Source: Paracoccus salipaludis (GTDB taxonomy: Bacteria > Pseudomonadota > Alphaproteobacteria > Rhodobacterales > Rhodobacteraceae). From it: a stretch of DNA of 64,000 nt. The position numbers were made by a program, and so were the translations under genes. The stretch covers positions 1 to 64,000 of the forward strand of contig NZ_NSJZ01000001.1 of assembly GCF_002287065.1 (NCBI RefSeq). Direction: 5' to 3'. Numbering within the stretch: the first letter of the stretch is position 1; every line of letters starts with the position of its first letter. This document shows positions 44,053 to 52,973 of the stretch, piece by piece. Below the pieces are notes generated by a model. The model was not told the origin of the DNA and did no database searches. It worked only from the letters and a program-made list of their open reading frames with translations.

Positions 44053-45189
44053 ATGGCCGAACTGACCGTTTCCATCCTGCACGGCGTGGACGCGCTGGAC
44101 GCCGCCGCGTGGGACGCCTGCGGTCCGGGCGGCGATCCCTTCACCACGCACCGCTTCCTGCTGGCGCTGGAACAGTCGAAGTCGGTCGGCAAGGGGACGG
44201 GCTGGCACCCCTCGCATCTGGTCGCCCGCAGCGGGGACAAGGTGGTGGGGGTCGCGCCGCTTTACCTCAAGACCCACAGCCAGGGCGAATACATCTTCGA
44301 CCATGCCTGGGCGGATGCCTGGCGCCGCGCGGGCGGGCAGTATTACCCCAAGCTGCAATGCGCCGTGCCCTTCACCCCCGCCACGGGGCCGCGCCTGATC
44401 GCGGATGACCCGCAGGTGCAGGCCGCGCTGCTGGCGGCGATGACGCAGATCGCGGGGCGGGCGGACCTGTCCTCGGTCCATGTCACCTTCTGCACCGAGG
44501 CCGAGCGGGCCTTGGGCGAGGCGCAGGGCTGGCTGGGCCGCACGACGACGCAGTACCACTGGCAGAACGCGGGCTACGGCAGCTACGAGGATTTCCTGGA
44601 CGCGCTGTCCAGCCGCAAGCGCAAGGCGCTGCGCAAGGAACGCGAGCGCGCCAATGCCTTCGGCGGGCGCATCCTCGCGCTGACGGGCGACGACCTGCGG
44701 CCCCATCACTGGGACGCGATGTGGACCTTCTACCAGGACACGGGCGGGCGCAAATGGGGCCGGCCCTACCTGACGCGCGCCTTCTTCGACCTGCTGCACC
44801 AGACCATGCGCGACGACTGCCTGCTGTTCCTGGCGGAACGCGACGGGCGCGCGGTCGCGGGCGCGCTGAACCTGATCGGGCGCGAGACGCTTTACGGCCG
44901 CTACTGGGGCTGCACCGAGGACCACCCCTTCCTGCATTTCGAACTGTGCTATCACCGCGCGATCGACTGGGCGATCGAACACCGCCTGTCGCGCGTCGAG
45001 GCCGGGGCGCAGGGCGAGCACAAGCTCGCGCGCGGCTACATGCCGGCCGAAACCCATTCGATCCACTGGGTCGCCGACGCGGGCTTCCGCAGGGCCTTGC
45101 AGGGATATCTCGCGCAGGAAGCGGACGCCGTAGGCGACGACATGGCCGAGACCGCCGCCTTCGGCCCCTACCGGCGCGGCGATGGTTAG
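44053..45189 (+). CDS. FemAB/GNAT-like acyltransferase (PF04339-type)
   Basis: A 378-residue soluble protein made of two GNAT-like folds, of the type annotated as peptidoglycan-biosynthesis/FemAB-like GNAT protein. Landmarks are DPFTTHRFLLALEQSKSVG near 31, YFDHAW-like EYIFDHAWADAW near 79, SSRKRKALRKERERA near 190, GRYWGC near 280 and AGAQGEHKLARGYMPAETHS near 316. Substrate unknown; aminoacyl or fatty-acyl transfer is inferred only from the fold. It follows moxR by 31 bases but may have its own promoter. Confidence 0.82.
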   Translation: MAELTVSILHGVDALDAAAWDACGPGGDPFTTHRFLLALEQSKSVGKGTGWHPSHLVARSGDKVVGVAPLYLKTHSQGEYIFDHAWADAWRRAGGQYYPKLQCAVPFTPATGPRLIADDPQVQAALLAAMTQIAGRADLSSVHVTFCTEAERALGEAQGWLGRTTTQYHWQNAGYGSYEDFLDALSSRKRKALRKERERANAFGGRILALTGDDLRPHHWDAMWTFYQDTGGRKWGRPYLTRAFFDLLHQTMRDDCLLFLAERDGRAVAGALNLIGRETLYGRYWGCTEDHPFLHFELCYHRAIDWAIEHRLSRVEAGAQGEHKLARGYMPAETHSIHWVADAGFRRALQGYLAQEADAVGDDMAETAAFGPYRRGDG

Positions 45190-45293
45190 AATGCAAGGCA
45201 AAGAGCTGCTCCGGGCCCCCCGTTTTCTCACCCCTTCTTAAGGGATGCGCCGCAGGCTGAGCGCTGGTTTCACCAGGGCGATCGGCGGGGCGG

Positions 45294-48200
45294 ATGGTCG
45301 AGTTCCGGTATGTCACGACAATCACGCAGGGCTTCGTCCGAAGCCTGACCGACCTGACCCTGGGGCAGGTGGGGGATCGCGTCGTTCTGGTCGGCGCCAC
45401 CCACGCGGGGGGCGGGCTGTCGGTCTGGGGCGTGGCCGCGGGCGACCAGCAAGCGCGGCCGATCGCCAGCTATGAATATCCCCGGCAACTGGCCCACCTG
45501 TCCGAGCCGCAGGCGATCCTGCTGGACCGCCCGGGCGGCGTGTCGCTGCTGCCCGCGGGGCTGCAAGACGGCGCGGATGCGGTGCGCCAGTTGAACCCGG
45601 ACGGCCGGCAAGGCGCGGTGGACGCGGGCCTGGAACGCGCGGCGCTGCCGGCGGACCTGCTGCAGGCGGGCAGCTTCACCACCGCCAGCGGTCAGGCGAT
45701 GATCTGTGCCGCACGCCATGACCAGCCGGTGTTCAGCTTGTGGCGACAGGAGGACGACGGGCGGATCGTGCAGGCGGGCACGACGGCCCCGCCGCCCCGG
45801 ATGCCTGCCGACGCCCAGATCGACGCGCTGGTGCCGTTGCGCATCGGGGGCGTGGACCTGATCATCTCTGCCTCGATCCGGGGCAACTTCGTCGCGGCGC
45901 ACAAGGTGCTGCCCGACGGGCGCCTGGACGCGGGCGAGTTCGTGGGCACCGGCCGGGGCACAGGCTTCAACGGTCCCCGCGACATCGCCGCGGTCGAGGT
46001 CGAGGGGCGGCATTTCCTGGTCGTCAGTTCAGCCCACAGTTCCTCGCTGACGACGGTGCGCGTCCTGCCCGGCGGCGGCCTGGTGCCGGTCGATCACGTC
46101 ATCGACGAACGCACGACCCGCTTCCAGTCCGCCACCGTGATGGAGGCAGTGACGATCGACGGCCGCGCCTTCGTGGTGGTGGGGGGCGCCGATGACGGGC
46201 TGAGCCTGTTCACCATCACCCCTGACGGGCGGCTGATCCATCTGGACAGCATCGCCGACGACAATCGCGCGGCACTGAGGGATGTGTCGGCGCTGGCGAT
46301 CCGTGTGATCGACGGAAAGATCGTCGTCTTCGCGGGATCAGCGACGGAAAGCGGCGTCAGCCAGTTCGTCCTCGATCCCGGCCGGATCGATCAGACGCGC
46401 CACGTGGCCGACGGCGCCCATTTTGGCACGGACGGCAGTGACCTCATCCAGGGCGGGCTGAACACCACCCGGATCGAGGGCGGCGCGGGCGACGACATCC
46501 TGATTGCGGGATCGCGCTCGATCGACCTTTACGGCGGGGCGGGGGCGGACCTGTTCGTGCCGCTGCCGGTGTCGGGCCGCATCACCATCCGCGACTTCCA
46601 GCTGGGTGTCGACGATATCGACATGTCGATGCTGGGAATGGTGCGCTCGGTCGCGCAGCTGCGCTTCACCCCGCAGAACTGGGGCGTCCGGATCCGCTTC
46701 GGCGACACGGTGATCGAGGTGCGCAGCCACAACGGCCGCCCGCTGAGCGGCGCGGATTTCGACAACGGCCTGTTCCCGATCGCCCATTACCAGCCGCCCG
46801 ACGTGCGCTCGACCATCCTGGGCACGTCGCGCGCCGACGTGCTGAGTGCGGCGCGCGGCGGCTCGGCCGTCCACGGCTACAACGGCAACGACACGATCCT
46901 CGGCAGCGAGCTCGAGGATTACGCCAGCGGCGGGACCGGCCACGACAACATCGTCACGCGCGACGGCGACGACACCATCTGGGGCGGAGGAGGCAACGAC
47001 ACGATCCGCAGCGGCGGGATGGACGACCTGATCCTGGCGGGAGAGGACCACGACCTCGTCATGGGCGAGGGCGGTCATGACCGCATCGCCGGACAGGGCG
47101 GCAACGACCGGATCTACGGCGGGGCGGGCGAGGACCGCATCAACGCGGGGGCGGGGGCCGACGAACTGTCGGGCGACGACGGCAACGACCGGCTGTTCGG
47201 CATGGGAGGCGACGACCGGCTGATCGGCGGGGCGGGTGACGACATCCTGCTGGACCTGTCGGGGAACAACGTCTTTCGCGACCATGCCGGCAACAACATG
47301 ATGTTCGGAGGCGCGGGGAATGACAGCATGACCGGCGGAAGCGGGGGGGACACGATGCGCTCGGGCGACGGCGCGGACATCCTGGCGGGCGGGGCGGGCC
47401 ATGACAGGATCAACAGCGGCGCGGGCGACGATACCGTCCTGGGCGGGGACGGCGACGACCTGATCATCGGCGGCAGCGGACGCGACGTGCTTCACGGAGG
47501 GGCGGGGAACGACGCGATCCACGGGGGCGACAGCGACGACCATCTGGAGGGCGAGGACGGCAACGACGTCCTGATCGCCAATGGCGGCAACGACCGGGCC
47601 CTGGGGGGCCGGGGCAACGACACCATGCGCGGCGCTGAAGGCAACGACAGCCTGTCGGCAGGCGAGGGCGACGACCGGCTGCTGGGCGGCACCGGCGCGG
47701 ACACGCTGGCGGGCGACCCCGGAAACGACATCATGATCGGAGAAGGCGGCGCGGATCTTCTTCGGGGCGGCGCGGGACGCGACACGCTCGACGGCAGCTG
47801 GGAGAACGACGACCTGTTCGGCGACGAGGACGACGACCTGCTGCTGGGCGGACACGGGGCCGACGGGCTTGACGGCGGCATGGGTCATGACACGCTGAAG
47901 GGCGGCGATCACGACGACGCGCTGAATGGCGGCGGCGGCACCGACTGGCTGGAGGGAGAAGCGGGCGACGACCGGCTGGACGGGGGCGAGGGCGACGATA
48001 CCCTTCTGGGCGGGGATGGCGCCGACTGCCTGAACGGCGGCACCGGGGCCGACAGGCTGACCGGCGGCGCGGGGGCCGATGTCTTTGTCTTCGGCCCCTC
48101 GGGACCCGAGATCTCGGTCCCCGATGCGGTCACGGACTTCTCGTCCGGTGCGGACCGGATCGACTTGTCGTCGCTCGGCCTGGCGTCGGTGAGGGAGCAG

Positions 48201-48353
48201 TCGGCTTTCACGGGCGCCGGCGCCGAACTGCGCTGGACCGCGAGGGGCGACATGCTGCGGATCGAGGCGGACCTGGACGGCGACCGCTTGGCCGATGTCG
48301 TGGTTCTGCTCGAAGGGGTGCAGGCGATCTCGGAAAAGGACTTCATCCTGTGA
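45294..48353 (+). CDS. Large RTX calcium-binding protein with N-terminal beta-propeller
   Basis: A 1019-residue acidic protein without a classical signal peptide. Residues 1-370 are repeating beta blades (for example [18 protein letters not shown] and [19 protein letters not shown], each followed by a LPDGRL-type turn), like a lactonase propeller. Residues 378-420 and 510-930 hold many GGxGxDxLx calcium nonapeptides ([22 protein letters not shown]). A non-repeat insert fills 420-505. The last 90 residues ([18 protein letters not shown] ... SEKDFIL) look like a type I secretion C-terminus. No ABC exporter or membrane-fusion gene adjoins. Function unknown. Confidence 0.9.
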   Translation: MVEFRYVTTITQGFVRSLTDLTLGQVGDRVVLVGATHAGGGLSVWGVAAGDQQARPIASYEYPRQLAHLSEPQAILLDRPGGVSLLPAGLQDGADAVRQLNPDGRQGAVDAGLERAALPADLLQAGSFTTASGQAMICAARHDQPVFSLWRQEDDGRIVQAGTTAPPPRMPADAQIDALVPLRIGGVDLIISASIRGNFVAAHKVLPDGRLDAGEFVGTGRGTGFNGPRDIAAVEVEGRHFLVVSSAHSSSLTTVRVLPGGGLVPVDHVIDERTTRFQSATVMEAVTIDGRAFVVVGGADDGLSLFTITPDGRLIHLDSIADDNRAALRDVSALAIRVIDGKIVVFAGSATESGVSQFVLDPGRIDQTRHVADGAHFGTDGSDLIQGGLNTTRIEGGAGDDILIAGSRSIDLYGGAGADLFVPLPVSGRITIRDFQLGVDDIDMSMLGMVRSVAQLRFTPQNWGVRIRFGDTVIEVRSHNGRPLSGADFDNGLFPIAHYQPPDVRSTILGTSRADVLSAARGGSAVHGYNGNDTILGSELEDYASGGTGHDNIVTRDGDDTIWGGGGNDTIRSGGMDDLILAGEDHDLVMGEGGHDRIAGQGGNDRIYGGAGEDRINAGAGADELSGDDGNDRLFGMGGDDRLIGGAGDDILLDLSGNNVFRDHAGNNMMFGGAGNDSMTGGSGGDTMRSGDGADILAGGAGHDRINSGAGDDTVLGGDGDDLIIGGSGRDVLHGGAGNDAIHGGDSDDHLEGEDGNDVLIANGGNDRALGGRGNDTMRGAEGNDSLSAGEGDDRLLGGTGADTLAGDPGNDIMIGEGGADLLRGGAGRDTLDGSWENDDLFGDEDDDLLLGGHGADGLDGGMGHDTLKGGDHDDALNGGGGTDWLEGEAGDDRLDGGEGDDTLLGGDGADCLNGGTGADRLTGGAGADVFVFGPSGPEISVPDAVTDFSSGADRIDLSSLGLASVREQSAFTGAGAELRWTARGDMLRIEADLDGDRLADVVVLLEGVQAISEKDFIL

Positions 48354-48415
48354 GGGTGGCGGTCTGGACCTTGCTTCCTGCACGGCCTAGCCTTGCCCAT
48401 CCACGGGGACACCAC

Positions 48416-49330
48416 ATGAGACCGCAAAGCATGGATCGCGACTTCGTTACCACCGCCCGCACCCTCTCCGAGGCGCTGCCCTACATGCAGCGTTACGCCG
48501 GCGCCGTGGTTGTCGTGAAGTTTGGCGGCAACGCGATGGGCGATGACGAGGCCATGGCCGAGTTCGCCCGGGACATCGTCCTGATGAAGCAGGTCGGCAT
48601 CCACCCGGTCGTCGTCCACGGCGGCGGGCCGATGATCAACGACCTGCTGGACCGGCTGGGCATCGAAAGCCGCTTCGTCCGCGGCAAGCGCGTGACCACC
48701 GCCGAGGCGGTGCAGGTGGTCGAGATGGTCTTGTCCGGTCTTGTCAACAAGCGCATCGTGCAGGCGATCAACGACGCGGGCGGCCGCGCCATCGGCATCT
48801 CCGGCAAGGACGACGACCTGATGGTCTGCGAGGCCGACGACCCGGAACTGGGCTTTGTCGGCCGGCCTATCGAGATGAACGTGCAGATCATCCGCGACCT
48901 TTACAATGCCGGGCTGATCCCGGTGATTGCGCCGGTGGCCACCGGCATGGCCGACAACGAGACCTTCAACGTGAACGGCGACACGGCGGCGGGGGCCATC
49001 GCGGGCGCGCTCAAGGCCGACCGGCTGCTGCTGCTGACGGACGTGGCGGGGGTCAAGGACGGGCAGGGGCAGGTGCTGACCCAGATCCACCCCGACCAGG
49101 TGCGCGCGATGATCGCGGACGGCACCATCGCGGGCGGCATGATCCCCAAGACCGAGACCGCGCTGACCGCGCTGGACCAGGGGGTGCGCGCCGTCGTGAT
49201 CCTGGACGGGCGGGTGCCTCATGCCGCGCTGCTGGAACTGTTCACCGAGCAGGGCGCGGGCAGCCTGATCCGCTCGACCGAGCCGCGGGTCAAGCCGCAC
49301 GGGCTGCGTCAGGGCGGAAGCGGGCTTTGA
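48416..49330 (+). CDS. argB: N-acetylglutamate kinase
   Basis: A 304-residue enzyme of arginine synthesis. The phosphate-binding [11 protein letters not shown] near 37 and [16 protein letters not shown] near 67 are conserved, as are [14 protein letters not shown] near 145 and [10 protein letters not shown] near 208. [18 protein letters not shown] near 238 is the C-terminal motif. The N-terminal helix [17 protein letters not shown] suggests the arginine-feedback-regulated hexameric type. ATG 48416 (GGGGAC before it) is chosen; ATG 48431 is possible. Confidence 0.95.
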   Translation: MRPQSMDRDFVTTARTLSEALPYMQRYAGAVVVVKFGGNAMGDDEAMAEFARDIVLMKQVGIHPVVVHGGGPMINDLLDRLGIESRFVRGKRVTTAEAVQVVEMVLSGLVNKRIVQAINDAGGRAIGISGKDDDLMVCEADDPELGFVGRPIEMNVQIIRDLYNAGLIPVIAPVATGMADNETFNVNGDTAAGAIAGALKADRLLLLTDVAGVKDGQGQVLTQIHPDQVRAMIADGTIAGGMIPKTETALTALDQGVRAVVILDGRVPHAALLELFTEQGAGSLIRSTEPRVKPHGLRQGGSGL

Positions 49331-49417
49331 CGACTTGCCGCCGAGGAACGGGAGAGCCGCTTGCGGCTGGCGGTCGCGGGTGGCACTCTGATTCGTGAAC
49401 AAAGGGAAAGGGTCAGG

Positions 49418-49936
49418 ATGACACCGCTGGGACATTGCCGCCTGATCCTGACGCGCCATGCGAAATCCGACTGGGACGACCCCACGCTGCCCGACCATGA
49501 CCGCCCGCTGAACGGGCGCGGCCGGCGCTCGGCGCGGGCGCTGGGGGACTGGCTGGCCAGCCGCGGCTATGACCCCGAGGAGGTGCTCTGCTCCTCTGCC
49601 CTGCGGACGCGCCAGACCTGGGACTGCGTGGCGCAGGCCGTTTTCGAGACGCGGCCCGATCTGCGCATCGAGCCCGCGCTTTATCAGGCGGCGCCCGAGA
49701 CGATGCTGCGGGTTCTCAAGACCGCCACTGCTTCCACGGTGATGATGATCGGCCATAATCCCGGCATCGCCGCCTTCGCAGCCATGCTGCCGGCACGTCC
49801 GCCTCTGGACCCGCAGTTCCGCAGCTATCCGACCGCCGCGACGCTGGTCGTGGATTTCCAGGCCGGCAGCTGGGCCGAGGTCGAGCCCGGTCAGGGCAGC
49901 GTGCGCGATTTCATCCGCCTCGACGGCCGCAGCTGA
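49418..49936 (+). CDS. SixA-like phosphohistidine phosphatase
   Basis: A 172-residue histidine phosphatase superfamily protein. The RHG-type motif is ILTRHAKSDWDDP (His14), followed by DRPLNGRGRRSARALGDWL. SSALRTRQTWD near 62 and MMIGHNPGIAAFAAML near 109 supply the other phosphate-pocket residues. Small size and the RHAK variant match SixA, which in E. coli dephosphorylates phosphohistidine on PTS/phosphorelay proteins. A strong GGGAAAGGG site fixes the start. Confidence 0.88.
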   Translation: MTPLGHCRLILTRHAKSDWDDPTLPDHDRPLNGRGRRSARALGDWLASRGYDPEEVLCSSALRTRQTWDCVAQAVFETRPDLRIEPALYQAAPETMLRVLKTATASTVMMIGHNPGIAAFAAMLPARPPLDPQFRSYPTAATLVVDFQAGSWAEVEPGQGSVRDFIRLDGRS

Positions 49937-50577
49937 AGCGCTTGCCGCAGAGCGGAACTGCAAGTGGCGCGGCTTTCTGAACCCTCGGCGGAAAGCGGTT
50001 GAGCCCGGCCCCGTTGCCCTGAGGATCCTGCGGGTCGCACGCTGAGCGGCAGGAACGCGCTTGGCAAGGAAACCGGTGCGGGTCGCTGGACGCGGGATTG
50101 CAATCCCATGGGACGGGTGGGGAGCCTGTGACCTCCGACGCCCTTTGCAGATCTTCTAATCTGACGCTTCCCGGTTGTCGTGGCCTTGGGGCGCAGTCCC
50201 TCAGGGACGGTTCCCTTATGGCCCGATTGATCGGCCTTCCCGCCTTACACCTCGACCGGTGCGCGTCGCCATCCGCAACCGTCCGTGGCAGAAGGCGCGG
50301 TCCAGCTGGCCGGGCATTTCCTGCTTTGGCAATGGAAGGCGCACCTGCCCGATCTGCAACGCTTGGCCGCGCCGGTCTCCGGCACGGGCCGGCTGCGGGA
50401 CGGGCCCGCAGTCCGGTTCCTTCATCTCTCCTGTTGCCCTGCCAACGCACGACCGGCGAAAGTCGAACCAGTGACGCCCCTGTGAGTTGATCTGCACCCG
50501 TTCACGGCTATGTGCTCGGCTCACGAACGAGGCGATCGCCACGAAGCCCTCAAGGGCCAGGCCGACAGGAGAACGAG
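49937..50577. other. 641-base intergenic region without a supported gene
   Basis: The longest gene-free stretch in the window, between sixA and the L,D-transpeptidase. Reading frames here are short, arginine/cysteine-rich and overlapping in several frames. No tRNA was found. One perfect hairpin CTGCGGG-5-CCCGCAG lies at 50393-50411. It could hold a small RNA or a decayed gene, but nothing shows that directly. Confidence 0.5.
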
Positions 50578-51237
50578 ATGCCCGCGACCAAGCCGTCCGC
50601 CGTTGACCGGCGGTCCTTCCTTGCCACCACGCTCGCACTGGGCGCCACGAGCCTGGCGGCCCCGGCCCTCGCGCAGGCGGTGGATCCCTATACGGGCCAG
50701 GCGCTGCAGGGCACGCCCGGCGCTGGGGCGACCCCCGACGCGGGCGTGGTCCAGTATGACGCGGGCCAGGACAATCGCCGCAACGTGTCGAGCTTCCGGA
50801 TGCACGACTGGCAGCCCTATTTCAGCGACCTGACCAACGGCGCGATCCTAGTGGACCTGACGTCGCGGGCGCTGAGCTACTGGTCCGAGGACGGCACCGA
50901 CTTCCGCCTGTTCCCGACCTCGATCCCCGTCAGCGAGGACCTGACCCGGCGCGGCCGCACCGAGATCATCAAGAAGGTCGAAGGCCCGTCCTGGTCGCCC
51001 ACCCCCGAGATGAAGAAACGCAACCCCGAATGGCCCGATTTCGTGCCGCCGGGGCCGGACAACCCGCTGGGCACCCATGCGCTGTGGCTCAGCTGGCAGT
51101 ATTACCGCATCCATGGCACTCACGACACGCGCAAGATCGGCCGCAAGTCATCGAACGGCTGCATCGGCCTTTACAACGAGCACATCCAGCAGCTTTACGC
51201 CCTGACCAAGGTCGGCACGCAGGTTCTGGTGATCTGA
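50578..51237 (+). CDS. Exported L,D-transpeptidase (YkuD family)
   Basis: A 219-residue periplasmic protein. The N-terminus has a twin-arginine-like signal DRRSFLATTLALGATSLA cleaved near ALAQA (33), so Tat export is likely. The YkuD catalytic region is YRIHGTHDTRKIGRKSSNGC near 177-196, with His and nucleophile Cys in place. The usual Arg after GC(I/V) is Gly (GCIGLYN). Members form 3-3 cross-links or attach proteins to peptidoglycan. AGGAGAACGAG precedes the ATG. Confidence 0.87.
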   Translation: MPATKPSAVDRRSFLATTLALGATSLAAPALAQAVDPYTGQALQGTPGAGATPDAGVVQYDAGQDNRRNVSSFRMHDWQPYFSDLTNGAILVDLTSRALSYWSEDGTDFRLFPTSIPVSEDLTRRGRTEIIKKVEGPSWSPTPEMKKRNPEWPDFVPPGPDNPLGTHALWLSWQYYRIHGTHDTRKIGRKSSNGCIGLYNEHIQQLYALTKVGTQVLVI

Positions 51238-51247
51238 GGACGAGCGG

Positions 51248-51266
51248 CGCCGGGATCATCCCGGCG
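51248..51266. terminator. Hairpin whose loop holds a stop codon at a convergent junction
   Basis: Perfect 8-bp stem CGCCGGGA/TCCCGGCG with loop TCA. The loop begins at 51256, so the TCA is exactly the complement of the RsbU-like gene stop. It lies 11 bases after the transpeptidase stop. Confidence 0.45.
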
Positions 51267-52527
51267 TCCCGCCCGGGCCCGCCAGCACCGGCGCGGGCGG
51301 AAGATGCTCGATCAGCACGGCGGAAAGGTCGTCGGCACGCTCGCCGCTGGCGAAGGCCGCGACCGACCAGCACATGGATTCCAGCAGCGCGTGTCCCGTC
51401 AGGGGCGCGTTCAGTTGCATGATGGCCCGCAGGCCGTCCTCGCCCAGCAACTCGCCACGGCAGCCCGAGGCATCGGTGATCCCGTCCGACACGATCAGAA
51501 GACGGTCGCCGGGAGCCAGGGTCACCTCGATCTCGTCGAAACGCGCGCCTTCCAGCACGCCGACCGGCAGCCCGCCCCTGCCGACCCGCTCGATCCGGCC
51601 ATCGGCGCGCTGCAGGAAGGGGTGGGGGTGGCCCGCCTGCACGAGCCGCAGGCGGTGCGTTTCGAAATCCAGACGAGCATAGACCATCGTCAGGTAGACG
51701 TCCGTCAGGGGACCGTCCAGCATCATGTCGTTCAGCGCCGAGACGAGCCCGGCGGGCGACAGGTGGCGATCCTGAGCCAGGCCGTCGATCTGTGCCGCAA
51801 GCCGCGCCGTCAGCAGCGCCGAGGCGACGCCATGGCCCGAGACATCCACGGCATGCAGCCCGACGGCATGGTCGTCGAGCTGATGGAAGCCCACGAAGTC
51901 GCCGCCGATCATCCCGGCCGGACGCATCAGCAGCGACACGCGGAAGGGCCCGAAGCTGCGCTGGCGTTCGCGGATCATCGCCTGCTGCAGCTTGCGCGCT
52001 TCGCGCAGTTCGGCCGTCATCTGCTCCTGCGCCTCGTTCAGCCGTTCCAGCGCACTTTGCAGTTCGCGGTTTGCGGCGGCGAGGTCGTCGTGCATGTCCA
52101 GCACCCGCTCGGCCGCTCGGATGCGCGCCAGCAGTTCGGCGCTCGAGATCGGCTTGACCAGGAAGTCGTCTGCCCCCGCCCCCAGGGCCACCGCGATGTC
52201 GGCGCGCTCGGTGCTGGAGGTCAGCAGGATGAAATAGCCGTAGCCCTGCCGCGCCATGTCCCGGTGCGCGCGGCAGAGTTCGAGTCCCGAAAGGTTCATC
52301 AGCAGCGAGTCGGACAGGATCAGGTCGGGATGCTGTTCGCGGCAGATCTTCAGCGCGGTTGCGCCATCCGCGGCCTCGGCCACGCGATAGCCCGCCCGTT
52401 CCAGCTGGATCGACAGCATCCGCCGGTGCGCCCGGTTGCCGTCCGCCAGCAGCACCAGGCGCCGCGTCCGGTGCCCGGTCGCCCGGCCGGGCGAGGAAGA
52501 CGTGAGTGACCGATTCGGCTGTCTCAT
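51256..52527 (-). CDS. Response regulator with PP2C-type (RsbU/SpoIIE) phosphatase domain
   Basis: A 423-residue signalling protein. A receiver domain (about 23-140; LLADGNRAHRRM, phospho-acceptor Asp in LILSDSLLMNLSGLEL near 73, Lys in FLVKPISSAEL) is followed by a coiled-coil linker (about 145-190). A PPM-type serine phosphatase follows (about 195-410; MIGGDFVGFHQLDDH, DVSGHGVASALLTARLA, IVSDGITDA). Such proteins dephosphorylate anti-anti-sigma factors in partner-switching pathways. No STAS or anti-sigma gene is adjacent, so the partner is unknown. Confidence 0.9.
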   Translation of the reverse strand: MRQPNRSLTSSSPGRATGHRTRRLVLLADGNRAHRRMLSIQLERAGYRVAEAADGATALKICREQHPDLILSDSLLMNLSGLELCRAHRDMARQGYGYFILLTSSTERADIAVALGAGADDFLVKPISSAELLARIRAAERVLDMHDDLAAANRELQSALERLNEAQEQMTAELREARKLQQAMIRERQRSFGPFRVSLLMRPAGMIGGDFVGFHQLDDHAVGLHAVDVSGHGVASALLTARLAAQIDGLAQDRHLSPAGLVSALNDMMLDGPLTDVYLTMVYARLDFETHRLRLVQAGHPHPFLQRADGRIERVGRGGLPVGVLEGARFDEIEVTLAPGDRLLIVSDGITDASGCRGELLGEDGLRAIMQLNAPLTGHALLESMCWSVAAFASGERADDLSAVLIEHLPPAPVLAGPGGTPG

Positions 52528-52973
52528 GCGCCAAGGCTAGCGCGCCGGGGTGAACGGCAGGTTAAGCGCGGGCCTTCACGATTTCTCAAGAAATCCCTGC
52601 AAGGAAGGCCGGAAGCCGAGGGAATGTGCCGCATGATCGACAGGACGCGCGTGGTTGCCCTTCATGAAGATGCCGGGAATGGGACGTCCGGGCTGCCGGC
52701 CTCGATGTTCCTGAAGATCGAGGGCAGGATCATGGTCTTGGGCATGGAAGGCGCTGCGGCTTTGCCTCAGCGCCTGCGGGTCCTGAATGACGGTGCCTCG
52801 GACACGGGCCTGCGCGTCCGGCACCAGATGCGAACCGAGGATTCGGGCCGCCATTCGTGGGCTGGAGCGGGACCCGGGCCCGAGGAATGCTGTTGGTGTG
52901 TCACGCGCGCTCGGCCCCTGCCGATGCGATGTCGCCCGGGGGGCCGCATCGGCGGAGGATGCGGCCCGGCGGC
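52528..52973. other. 446-base intergenic region without a supported gene
   Basis: Between divergent-upstream RsbU-like DNA and the 3' end of ilvA. Frames that cross it run antisense into ilvA or start at implausible codons. The only structured element is the pair of competing hairpins beside the ilvA stop (52920-52966). Confidence 0.45.
52920..52966 (-). terminator. Competing hairpins after ilvA
   Basis: The segment at 52942-52953 can pair with a downstream arm (GGCCGCATC/GATGCGGCC, 52942-52966, loop 7) or with an upstream arm (GCCGATGCG/CGCATCGGC, 52920-52953). On the minus strand the first hairpin begins seven bases after the ilvA stop. No T-run. Confidence 0.4.

Noticed and set aside
46428..48090. 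Regularly repeated DNA that could suggest a CRISPR or satellite array
   Set aside because: The 27-base periodicity is the in-frame coding of calcium-binding nonapeptides; there are no spacers of constant length and no cas genes.
46338..48383. 681-codon minus-strand frame opposite the RTX gene
   Set aside because: Its apparent Val/Ala repeats simply mirror the RTX nonapeptide codons.
48350..48415. GTG at 48350 as an argB start overlapping the RTX stop
   Set aside because: The extra residues (Leu/Pro/His-rich) do not match ArgB N-termini, and the ATG at 48416 has a better ribosome site.
50098..50490. Several overlapping frames of about 100 codons in the sixA/L,D-transpeptidase gap
   Set aside because: Three frames are open at once with Arg/Pro/Cys-rich products and no start signals, so none can be preferred.
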